A stretch of DNA of 64,000 nucleotides from Occallatibacter riparius (GTDB taxonomy: Bacteria > Acidobacteriota > Terriglobia > Terriglobales > Acidobacteriaceae): the NCBI RefSeq assembly GCF_025264625.1, contig NZ_CP093313.1, positions 4,526,001-4,590,000 of the forward strand, in the 5' to 3' direction. The translations under genes and the position numbers were made by a program. The notes under the pieces are model-generated. The model was given only the letters and a program-made list of their open reading frames with translations. It did not search any database and was not told the origin of the DNA. Of the stretch, positions 56,572 to 64,000 are shown piece after piece. How positions within the stretch are numbered: the first letter of the stretch is position 1; each line of letters begins with the position of its first letter.

Positions 56572-58908
56572 TCAGTTTGACGCTTTTCCCGCCTCAGACT
56601 GATACCGCACCAGGTCCTCTTTGAGTTCGCCAGCCCCTTCCTGATTCTTCTGCCCTGCCACTACCTGAATCGCTGCTTCCGTTACGCGGACGGCATCATT
56701 GGGGCGCCCCAGCTTGTCATAGACTTTTCCCAGTTCCGCCAGACATCTCCAATTGCGGCCCTGGCTAAGCTCGACCGCCTTCTCCAGCGATGGAACCGCG
56801 TCGGAGTAATCACCGCGCGCCACCAGAACGACACCCAGATTGAAGGGGTATTCCGCTGAAGACGGGTCCAGCTCAATGGCGCGCTTCAATGGAGCGATAG
56901 CGCCCTCCTGGTTGCCGTTCAGATACAAAGACATGGCCAGATGATCGAGGTATTTCGGATTGCGCGGCGAAAGTTCTGCAGCCCTTTGGAACTCCCGCTG
57001 CGCTTCACCCTCCCGATCGCTGGCGCTCAGCGCCGTCGCCAGCAAGAAGTGCCCGGAGCCGTCTTCGGGATCAGCCTTTACGGCCTCCTGCAGAATGCTG
57101 AGCGCGCCTTGAATGTCGTTGGCCTCAATCATCTTGAACGCCTGGTCAAACAAGCGATAGAAGTCCATCGCTTTGGGCTCGATCTTGTCGATACTCATGC
57201 CCGCCGGCAGGTTGATGAACTCGGGAATGTTCACGGCACGATTGGATGCGGTCGTGTCGTCCACAATCACCGCGGGCGAGTCATTGCCATTCTCGTCGAT
57301 GTGCGTCAGCATCAACTGCGTGTAAGGCCCGCGGCCCTTCGTCGAAAATGCCAGCCAGTGCCCGTTGGGCGAGAAAGTGTGCCACGAATTCATCCGTGCC
57401 TGGTTACAGTTCATCAGGCGAGCTTTTCCACCATTGAACGGCACCAAGTAGAGCTTGCTATCCGGCCGCATGAGCAGGCCGTTCCTGTTCTGCACGAATA
57501 CGATCCATTTCCCATCCGGCGACACCTTCGGGAAGTTGTTGCTCATTCCATTCTCTGAACCGCCCTCGATACGCTCAGGCTTGCCTCCGCGGCCTCCATT
57601 AAACGGGATCCGGTAGAGGTCGTACTGGATCTGCGTCTCATTCGGATCATTGGCATACTGGGATGGCTTTGCGCCCGGCGGGAATGGTTCGCGCGCAGTC
57701 GCACGGCTGAACACAAGGTATTTGCCGTCGGGCGACCAGAACGCGGCCGTTTGGACGAACTGAGGGTCGTCCGCTCCGGGCAGAGGGTGCATCGACTTGT
57801 CGTTTGCGTCGTACCAGGCCAGGATGCCGCGTGTGGGATAGAACACCTGGTTGAACTCGACATTCGGGTAATTGACGCTGTAAATACGGTCGAGAATGCC
57901 CGAGACAAACCCGGGATCCCTCCTGTCGTTCTTGGTTGTGTTGTTAGGCGGCCCAATCGACGTGATCACATGCCGTCCATCCGGCGACACCTGCGACATG
58001 AAACCAAACCGCTTCACTGCCGACTCACCCGGGCGGACCTCTTCGTTCAACCCAAACGAACTCCACCGGATCACGTCCGAGTTCTGAATGGACATATCGC
58101 GGGAGACGCTTGCGAGCGCATACAGACCTTTGTCGTTCCTCGGTCCATCAAGATCCAGGCCCAGCGTCTTCCCGTTCCTCGAAAAAGAATGACAATTGGC
58201 GCACGTGTGCAGACCGGTCATCACCGTATGGCTTTCCGGCTGCCCGATATCGCGAATCTGCCATTTGATTTTCGGAAGGGAGCTCACCGGCAGAGGCGAA
58301 ATGGGGCCATGTTCGCTGGGAGGCGGCAGTTGCAAGGGCACATCGCGGTAGAAGATCGGCGCGCCAACCGGATCGGCCGACGTGGATATGCTCACTTTGG
58401 CTTCCGAAACGGTGCGTCCGTCCGCGGACACTCCCTCAAAACTGATGTGGGCAGGAGCCTTCACTGACAGCCGCTTGATCCTGGCCCAGAGCTGCGCGTC
58501 GGGCTTCCAGGTATGCGTCGCTGCCTGCTCGGCCGTAAGAGGTAGCAGGGGACCGGCATCCGGATCGGGCTCCCTTGGCTGCATCCGGTCACCGGCCGCC
58601 TCAATGCGCAGAGCATCGGGGGCACCTTGCAGCGCGATACGAATCACCCATCGCTGCGCCCCCTCGTTCGAGTCGTGCCACAAAAAAGTGGGCGGCGTGA
58701 TCTCGGGAGGAAACACAGACCCGTTCTGCGGATAGTCGATCTTGATAGGCGTGGTCGGAGTCGTGGCTTGGCCCGATGCTGCTATCTTCCATGGGCCCGC
58801 GCTGCAGACCAGGAATACCGCACAGGCAGCGGCAATCCCCGTCAAAAGGATACGTGTTAGTTTGATCTTCATCGGCTTCCGGCGCGGCCCGGGAGTTCCA
58901 CGCCGCAT
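56572..58908 (-). CDS. Exported TolB-propeller/TPR protein with one c-type heme site
   Basis: The protein has 778 residues. After a signal helix (ILLTGIAAACAVFLVCSAG, about 20-40) there is a beta-rich N-terminal part (about 55-215, starting IDYPQNGSVFPPEITPPTFL). Near 240 TGLHTCANCHSFSRNGKTLG contains CxxCH, a covalent heme site. Then TolB/WD40-like blades run to about 600 (QVSPDGRHVIT, FWSPDGKYLVFSRA, KVSPDGKWIVFVQN, TFSPNGHWLAFSTK). The last 160 residues are TPRs (HFLLATALSASDREGEAQRE, YPFNLGVVLVARGDYSDAVP). The combination suggests a periplasmic, redox-linked scaffold. The start at 58908 has AAGGA 10 bases upstream; 58872 is an alternative. Confidence 0.85.
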   Translation of the reverse strand: MRRGTPGPRRKPMKIKLTRILLTGIAAACAVFLVCSAGPWKIAASGQATTPTTPIKIDYPQNGSVFPPEITPPTFLWHDSNEGAQRWVIRIALQGAPDALRIEAAGDRMQPREPDPDAGPLLPLTAEQAATHTWKPDAQLWARIKRLSVKAPAHISFEGVSADGRTVSEAKVSISTSADPVGAPIFYRDVPLQLPPPSEHGPISPLPVSSLPKIKWQIRDIGQPESHTVMTGLHTCANCHSFSRNGKTLGLDLDGPRNDKGLYALASVSRDMSIQNSDVIRWSSFGLNEEVRPGESAVKRFGFMSQVSPDGRHVITSIGPPNNTTKNDRRDPGFVSGILDRIYSVNYPNVEFNQVFYPTRGILAWYDANDKSMHPLPGADDPQFVQTAAFWSPDGKYLVFSRATAREPFPPGAKPSQYANDPNETQIQYDLYRIPFNGGRGGKPERIEGGSENGMSNNFPKVSPDGKWIVFVQNRNGLLMRPDSKLYLVPFNGGKARLMNCNQARMNSWHTFSPNGHWLAFSTKGRGPYTQLMLTHIDENGNDSPAVIVDDTTASNRAVNIPEFINLPAGMSIDKIEPKAMDFYRLFDQAFKMIEANDIQGALSILQEAVKADPEDGSGHFLLATALSASDREGEAQREFQRAAELSPRNPKYLDHLAMSLYLNGNQEGAIAPLKRAIELDPSSAEYPFNLGVVLVARGDYSDAVPSLEKAVELSQGRNWRCLAELGKVYDKLGRPNDAVRVTEAAIQVVAGQKNQEGAGELKEDLVRYQSEAGKASN

Positions 58909-59221
58909 TTCAGCATTATCCTTAGCGGGTCTGCAGCGGCTCGGTGATTCAGCTCACATCGAGCGATCTGCCTCGGGGACACGTGCAGCCTCGATTGCCC
59001 AGCAGGGGATTGCCTATAAGGGTACGCGGTTAGAAGGTTTGCCGCTAGAGAAATTCCCGTCACCCTGTCGCGAGTATCCAAGAAACGGATTCAGGCTCCA
59101 GCTTGACAGCCGGTTTGCGACTTCCGCATGCCGTCTCGCATCCTTAACTGGACGGGCAGGCTTCGGCTCTGCCCGCAATTCCATCGGCCCCGTACAATGA
59201 ACAGGTAAGCCAACCTCCTGA
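58909..59221. other. Intergenic region between divergent genes
   Basis: About 310 bases lie between the TolB/TPR gene (minus) and the ABC exporter gene (plus). Overlapping open frames on both strands have atypical composition and no ribosome sites. A TTGACA at 59103-59108 has no matching -10. Nothing else was recognised. Confidence 0.35.
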
Positions 59222-61402
59222 ATGACGGACGACGCGCACAAGACTTCCCCCAAGACCGAACAGATTTCCGTTCCCGCAAACGGGAAGGCGGGGGTGTCGG
59301 CAAATGGGCTGGATCCGACTGAGGAGGCGCTGGCGGACCGCGGCAACGGCAAGCTGGATGAGGCCGGCCCGGGTGCGGCCGCAATTGCGCCCGGAGCCGA
59401 TGCAGCTGTAAGCGGCAACGGCACGGGCTCGGTTCGCAAGGTCGATACGGAGACCAGGACTCTGGCTAAAACTGCGGCGAAGAAGGCCGATGACGACCCG
59501 GTCGGGAAGGTGTACGACTCGGTTCTGATCAAACGGCTCGGCCACTATGTAAAGCCGTATTGGGTGCAGGCGGTCATCTCGTCGATTTCCGTGATGCTGA
59601 AGTCGCTGAGCGACGTGACCGGGCCCTACCTGCTGAAGGTGGCGATCGACCGCTACCTGGTAAAGGAGCCGGGCTCCGAGCTGACCTGGCTGGGACGAAG
59701 GCTGCCCTCCGATCCCTGGCACGGGATTACTCAGCTGGCCGAGCTTTACACGCTGACGCTGCTGCTGGCTTACGGCTTCGAGTTCATCCAGACCTACCTG
59801 ATGCAGTGGCTGGGGCAGAAGATGATGTTCGACCTCCGTCGCGACATCTTCCGCCACATGCAGCGTCTGCACGTGGGCTTCTTCGACACGCATGCCGTGG
59901 GGCGGCTGGTCACCCGGCTGACCTCCGACGTGGACGCCATCAACGAGATGTTCACGGCCGGCATTCTCGCCATTGTGGACGACTTCGTCACTCTGACGAT
60001 CATGGCCGTCATCATGCTGCGGACGAAGTGGTGGCTGGCCCTGTTGGCGTTCAGCGTACTGCCGCTGATTCTGATCGTGACGAGGATGTTCCGCGATTCG
60101 GTGCGCGAGAGCTACAGGCGAGTGCGCGCAGCCATTGCGCGCATCAATTCCTTCACGCAGGAACACATCAGCGGCATGAGCGTGGTGCAGCTCTTCAACC
60201 GCGAAGAGCGCGCGTACCAGGATTTCGAAGTCGTCAACAAGCAGCACATGGTCGCGTTCAAAGACACGATCTTTGCCTATGCGCTCTACTATCCCGCGGT
60301 GGATTTGCTCAGCACCGTGGCCGTGGCGCTGGTGCTGTGGTGGGGCGGATGGAGCGTGCTGGCACATACCAGCGTAACCGTCGGCATGCTGGCCATGTTC
60401 AACATGTATTCGCTGCGTTTCTGGCGGCCGATTCAGGATCTGAGCGACAAGTACAACATCCTGCAGGCGGCCATGGCGGCGTGCGAGCGAATCTTCAAGC
60501 TGATGGACACCAAGCCGGAGATCGTTTCACCGGCGAAGCCGAAGAAGGGCAACGGCTCGAATCGGATTGAATTCCGCCATGTATGGTTCACGTATCAGAA
60601 GTTGACGGACGAACAGAAGGCGGCGGTTCAGCGTGTGGTGGTAGCGGCACGCGACGGCGCTACCGCCAATGAGGAATTAGCCGCGCTCAAGGACATCGAC
60701 TGGATCCTCAAGGATGTCTCGTTCAGCGTTGAGCCCGGGCAGACGGTGGCCATTGTCGGCCATACGGGTGCGGGCAAGACGACGCTGACCAGCCTGATGA
60801 TGCGCTTCTACGAAGTGACCGCGGGGCAGATTCTGCTGGATGGCGTGGATGTGCGCGAGCACGATGTGCAGGAATTGCGGCAGCATTTCGCCGTGGTGCT
60901 GCAGGATCCCTTCCTGTTCACGGGGACGATTGCGGACAACATTCGCCTCGGCAATGCCGCAATCACGGATGCGCAGATGGAGCAGGCCGCGCGCGATGTG
61001 AATGTACTGGACTTCGTCGAGTCGCTGCCGAACAAGTTCGACCAGCCGGTCGAAGAGCGAGGCAATTCGCTCTCGACAGGCCAGAAGCAGCTCATCAATT
61101 TTGCCCGGGCGCTGGCTTTCAATCCGCGCATTTTGATTCTCGATGAAGCAACCTCGAGCGTCGACACCGATACGGAGCTGCGCATTCGCGGTGCGCTGGA
61201 GCGCATGGTGGAAGGGCGCACCAGTGTGCTCATTGCGCACCGCCTCTCGACGGTGCAGCGGGCCGATTCGATCCTGGTAATGCACAAGGGCCAGTTGCGC
61301 GAGATGGGTTCACATCAGCAGTTGCTTGCGCAGCGCGGCCTCTACTGGAAGCTCTATCAGCTTCAGTACAAGGACCAGGAACTCGGCGTCGGCAGCAGAT
61401 AG
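59222..61402 (+). CDS. ABC exporter, fused permease and ATPase (MsbA/MdlB-like)
   Basis: The protein has 726 residues. A polar Ala/Gly-rich extension (about 1-85) precedes six membrane helices (about 95-405), with coupling sequences such as FDLRRDIFRHMQRLHVGFFD and RLVTRLTSDVDAINEMFTAG. The ATPase domain (about 430-715) has Walker A IVGHTGAGKTTL, Q-loop VVLQDPFLF, signature NSLSTGQKQLINFARAL, Walker B ILILDEATSSVD and the switch His in VLIAHRLSTV. An insertion of about 35 residues (around 460-495) lies between the first strand and the Walker A strand. It works as a homodimer exporting lipids, peptides or drugs; the substrate is unknown. The ATG at 59222 has no clear ribosome site. Confidence 0.93.
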   Translation: MTDDAHKTSPKTEQISVPANGKAGVSANGLDPTEEALADRGNGKLDEAGPGAAAIAPGADAAVSGNGTGSVRKVDTETRTLAKTAAKKADDDPVGKVYDSVLIKRLGHYVKPYWVQAVISSISVMLKSLSDVTGPYLLKVAIDRYLVKEPGSELTWLGRRLPSDPWHGITQLAELYTLTLLLAYGFEFIQTYLMQWLGQKMMFDLRRDIFRHMQRLHVGFFDTHAVGRLVTRLTSDVDAINEMFTAGILAIVDDFVTLTIMAVIMLRTKWWLALLAFSVLPLILIVTRMFRDSVRESYRRVRAAIARINSFTQEHISGMSVVQLFNREERAYQDFEVVNKQHMVAFKDTIFAYALYYPAVDLLSTVAVALVLWWGGWSVLAHTSVTVGMLAMFNMYSLRFWRPIQDLSDKYNILQAAMAACERIFKLMDTKPEIVSPAKPKKGNGSNRIEFRHVWFTYQKLTDEQKAAVQRVVVAARDGATANEELAALKDIDWILKDVSFSVEPGQTVAIVGHTGAGKTTLTSLMMRFYEVTAGQILLDGVDVREHDVQELRQHFAVVLQDPFLFTGTIADNIRLGNAAITDAQMEQAARDVNVLDFVESLPNKFDQPVEERGNSLSTGQKQLINFARALAFNPRILILDEATSSVDTDTELRIRGALERMVEGRTSVLIAHRLSTVQRADSILVMHKGQLREMGSHQQLLAQRGLYWKLYQLQYKDQELGVGSR

Positions 61403-61541
61403 TCCGCACTCTCGCGCCGGCCTGCCAGGCGCCTTCCTTGCCGCCAGGTAAAATCGCCCGTCATGAGGTTCGCCCGCCTTTCCTCACTGGTTGGGAAGAT
61501 GACGATTGTTTTCCTAACCGCGGCGTACACTTGGTAGTCGA

Positions 61542-62135
61542 ATGAGCAACATGGGCCAGAACGGCGGAGCGTCGGACGCGGCGGCAATTGGGGCGGTGCT
61601 GGCGGGGGACCGCGACGCCTATGGCGAGCTGGTCAAACGCCATAGTCGGATGCTCTTCCGGCTAGCCTACCGCATGACAGGCAACGAGGCGGATGCGGAC
61701 GACGTAGTGCAGGACGCATTCCTCCGGGCCTATCAAAAGCTGGCGAGCTTCGAATCACGGGCGGATTTCGGGACGTGGATTTACAGGATCGCCGTCCATT
61801 GCGCGCTGGACAAGCTGGCTAAGCGGCGTGCGGAACAGTCGCGGCGCGTGAGCGAGGAAACCGATCCGGAAGAGGGCTCCATCCAGGTCCCCGATTCAAG
61901 CCCCAGTCCGGAGAGGCTGGCGCTGAGTGCGGAGATCGCCGCCCTGCACGAGGTTGCAATGCGGGCCCTTACACCGATGGAGCGAACCGCGTTCACTCTC
62001 CGGCACATGGAGGATCGCACCACGGAAGAGATCGCGGCGGCGCTGAACGTGACGCCGAATACGGCAAAACAGAGTGTTTACCGGGCGGTGCAGAAAGTAC
62101 GGCACCGGCTGACGCAATTGAAGGTAATGGCATGA
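61542..62135 (+). CDS. ECF (RpoE-type) RNA polymerase sigma factor
   Basis: This 197-residue sigma factor has region 2 at about 30-100 (MLFRLAYRMTGNEADADDVV, QDAFLRAYQKLASFESRADF, WIYRIAVHCALDKL) and region 4 at about 140-190 (LTPMERTAFTLRHMEDRTTE, EIAAALNVTPNTAKQSVYRA). A linker rich in Glu/Pro/Ser joins them. It overlaps the next gene, an anti-sigma factor, by ATGA. It probably controls its own operon in answer to an envelope signal. Confidence 0.94.
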   Translation: MSNMGQNGGASDAAAIGAVLAGDRDAYGELVKRHSRMLFRLAYRMTGNEADADDVVQDAFLRAYQKLASFESRADFGTWIYRIAVHCALDKLAKRRAEQSRRVSEETDPEEGSIQVPDSSPSPERLALSAEIAALHEVAMRALTPMERTAFTLRHMEDRTTEEIAAALNVTPNTAKQSVYRAVQKVRHRLTQLKVMA

Positions 62136-62959
62136 ATCACCTGACGGACGAGGAGCTTGTGGAACAGTATTATGCCGCTGCGGCAGGCGCGGCCACGGCC
62201 GATGCCGCTGCTGCTGAAGCTATGGCGGGCAGAGCGGCCGAGGCGGCTGCGGCCAACGCCCATCTGCGAGAGTGCGCGCAATGTGCGGCGGCGCTCGCGG
62301 CGCTGGAAAGTGACTTGGCGGTGCTGCGTCCCGTGCGGATTCCGGAGCGCGATGAGAACTATGGCGAGCAGATGTGGGCGCGCGTAGAAGGGGCTCTGCC
62401 GCCGCGCGCTTTGAAACGGAGTCCGGCCCTCCGATTCGCGCTCTGGCGCGGACTGGCCTATGCCGCGAGCTGCGGCGTACTGGTGGCCGGTGGATTCTTT
62501 GTAGGCCGGGTCTGGGAGCAGCGCCACGCAGTGACGACGGCTCACGTAACAGCGGCTCCGGTCATGGTCGCTCCGCAGCCGAAGGTGGTTGTCGTCGTAC
62601 TGGGGGATCACCTCGATCGTTCGGAGCGGCTGCTGGTGGAATTGAAGCACGCGAATGGCGATACAGCGGATCTGGCTCCGCTGCCTGCTGAGGCTCGAAG
62701 CCTGCTGGCGGCAAACAGGGTGTTCCGCGACGATGCGATGACCGATGGCGATCCGGGGCTGACCAAGGCTCTCGATCACCTGGACCGCCTCTTGACCGAG
62801 ATTGCCAACCGGCCCGGTGGACTGGACGCGGCGGAGGCTGCCCGTATTCGTGACGAAATGAATGCCGAGGGACTGCTGTTCGAAGTCCGTGTGCTGCGAT
62901 CGAAGAATCCGCACCGCATGAATACCGTGCGCGTGGTTGCAAAGGGGGGTGCGGCATGA
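62132..62959 (+). CDS. Membrane-bound anti-sigma factor
   Basis: The protein has 275 residues. The N-terminal part (about 1-60) has a zinc-finger-like anti-sigma motif, HLRECAQCAAALAALE (HxxxCxxC), after an Ala-rich helix. One membrane helix follows (AYAASCGVLVAGGFFVGRVW, about 110-129), then a periplasmic domain of 130 residues (VVVVVLGDHLDRSERLLVEL; FRDDAMTDGDPGLTKALDHL; RIRDEMNAEGLLFEVRVLRS). It should hold the ECF sigma factor inactive at the membrane. ATGA overlaps join it to the sigma gene before and the FecR/TPR gene after. Confidence 0.88.
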   Translation: MNHLTDEELVEQYYAAAAGAATADAAAAEAMAGRAAEAAAANAHLRECAQCAAALAALESDLAVLRPVRIPERDENYGEQMWARVEGALPPRALKRSPALRFALWRGLAYAASCGVLVAGGFFVGRVWEQRHAVTTAHVTAAPVMVAPQPKVVVVVLGDHLDRSERLLVELKHANGDTADLAPLPAEARSLLAANRVFRDDAMTDGDPGLTKALDHLDRLLTEIANRPGGLDAAEAARIRDEMNAEGLLFEVRVLRSKNPHRMNTVRVVAKGGAA

Positions 62960-64000
62960 AAGCCAATTGGATGTTGCTGACCTGTGTCGCGGCCGGGCTT
63001 GCGCTTGGGTCGATGCAGGCGCGGAGCCAGACGGGCGAGGCGCTTCTGGCTTCCGGATCGATATCGGGGGCGTTCGATGAAACGAACATGCCCGCCACTG
63101 CGCCAGATTCCAAGGAGTATGCGGTGGGCAAGCAGGCCATCCACGATGGACGCTGGGCCGACGCCGTCACCATCTTCGGAAAGATAGCCGATGCCGGCGG
63201 CCCCCACGCTGACAGTGCCTTCTACTGGAAAGCCTATGCGCTGAACAAGAGCGGCAAGGCCGACGAGGCGATCGGCACGTGCGGCCTGCTGCGCGACGTA
63301 TTCAGGAAGAGCGGCTGGATTGAAGATTGCGATGCGTTGCAGATCGAGATCGACTCGAGCCGCGGCAAGCCGATTCAGGCCAAAGCGGAACAAAGCGATG
63401 AGTTGAAGCTGCTGGCCCTGGCAAGCCTGATGCGCTCGGACCCGGAAAAGGCCACCGCGCAGATCAAGGAGATCGTCGGCGGAGACGCCTCAGAGAAGCT
63501 GAAGGAGGGCGCGGTCTTCATCCTCGGCCAGCAGGTACCGGACTCGACGTATCCGCAGATTGTGAGGATCAGCTATCTCGAGGGCGACGTCCGAATCGCG
63601 CGCGCCAGCGAGAACGAGAAGTCCACAAAACCGGCGTGGGAAACGGCCGTGATGAACCTGCCGCTCAACGAGGGCGACAGCATCGTTACAGGCAAGGATG
63701 GCCGCGTCGAGATCGAGTTTGAAGACGCCTCGACGGTTTATCTTGGCGAGAACTCGGTGCTGAACTGCACGGATATGCATACGACCGGCGGAGTTCCGCA
63801 CACCGAACTGGCCTTGGTAAGCGGCACCATGACAACGCATCTTGACTCGCTGATGGGCGGCGAGATGTTTCTGATCCGCACTCCGAGCGAAAATCTGCTG
63901 GCGCGCTACCCCGAGAAATCGGACCTGCGCATCACCAGCTACATTGACGGCATCGGAATCGCGTCGCTCAGCGGCGGCGCATTGAATGTGACCGGTGCGA
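62956..64000 (+). CDS. Exported TPR and FecR-domain protein (3' end beyond window)
   Basis: At least 348 residues are visible and the frame runs off the end. Signal peptide: LLTCVAAGLALGSMQARSQ. Residues about 50-190 form TPR-like helices (EYAVGKQAIHDGRWADAVTI, FYWKAYALNKSGKADEAIGT, LKLLALASLMRSDPEKATAQ). From about 210 there is a FecR domain: RISYLEGDVRIARASENEKS, AVMNLPLNEGDSIVTGKDGR, VEIEFEDASTVYLGENSVLN, LALVSGTMTTHL. FecR domains sense and relay signals in the periplasm. The ATG overlaps the anti-sigma stop (ATGA), making a three-gene operon. Confidence 0.87.
   Translation, partial: MKANWMLLTCVAAGLALGSMQARSQTGEALLASGSISGAFDETNMPATAPDSKEYAVGKQAIHDGRWADAVTIFGKIADAGGPHADSAFYWKAYALNKSGKADEAIGTCGLLRDVFRKSGWIEDCDALQIEIDSSRGKPIQAKAEQSDELKLLALASLMRSDPEKATAQIKEIVGGDASEKLKEGAVFILGQQVPDSTYPQIVRISYLEGDVRIARASENEKSTKPAWETAVMNLPLNEGDSIVTGKDGRVEIEFEDASTVYLGENSVLNCTDMHTTGGVPHTELALVSGTMTTHLDSLMGGEMFLIRTPSENLLARYPEKSDLRITSYIDGIGIASLSGGALNVTGA

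Overview
The window is a stretch of GC-rich bacterial chromosome that reads as an acidobacterium of the Terriglobia type. This assignment is inferred from gene content and style: many signal-peptide proteins with Ala/Pro-rich linkers, secreted TPR, beta-propeller and SBBP-type proteins, a fused E1 alpha-beta dehydrogenase, lone cyclic-nucleotide-domain proteins, BlaI/BlaR1 pairs and an ECF sigma/anti-sigma/FecR operon. No rRNA, tRNA, CRISPR array, prophage or intact insertion sequence was seen. Coding density is high and almost all genes are full length; the clear exceptions are the two genes cut by the window ends and one decayed sensor kinase.

Layout. 0-13 kb: TPR gene end, a sensor kinase with an internal deletion, a DUF255 thioredoxin-domain protein, DUF2200, a MscS channel, three tandem paralogous exported coiled-coil proteins, E1 alpha-beta dehydrogenase, a Skp/OmpH-like chaperone, cytochrome P460, an orphan MCE protein and acpS. 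13-26 kb: recG, an amidohydrolase, a cNMP-fold protein, a secreted lectin-fold protein, a Dus enzyme, rpmE, a small cytochrome c, an SGNH hydrolase and a large SBBP/DUF11 protein. 26-37 kb, the most accessory part: a paralogous pair with a shared C-terminal domain, a DnaC-like ATPase, a TacA/TacT-type toxin-antitoxin module whose toxin appears to start with ATC, membrane proteins, then a winged-helix regulator/membrane-protein operon followed by a cis-prenyltransferase/radical SAM operon with a matching operator-like dyad, and an OmpA-like protein behind a textbook sigma-54 promoter. 37-49 kb: a phosphoesterase lipoprotein, a large PAS histidine kinase, hemE-hemH, a small zinc ribbon, an amidohydrolase, a GT87-type glycosyltransferase, a GH27 alpha-galactosidase and proline dehydrogenase. 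49-64 kb: a BlaI/BlaR1 pair, an AI-2E permease with a B12-domain-like tail, a nucleotide pyrophosphatase coupled to a BadF/GlcNAc-kinase-like ATPase, a heme/TolB/TPR protein, an ABC exporter, and an ECF sigma - anti-sigma - TPR/FecR operon running off the end.

Themes. Envelope biology dominates: lipid carriers (cis-prenyltransferase, MCE protein), chaperone, exporter, secreted hydrolases and surface proteins, with several one- and two-component control circuits. Many intergenic gaps carry odd 'wordy' tracts, in which short words are repeated or inverted, and the words differ from gap to gap. The best candidates for an undescribed system are the regulator/cis-prenyltransferase/radical SAM locus (31.8-35.3 kb) with its shared dyad and helically phased heptamers, and the tandem exported-protein families at 5.8-7.3 kb and 26.5-27.6 kb.
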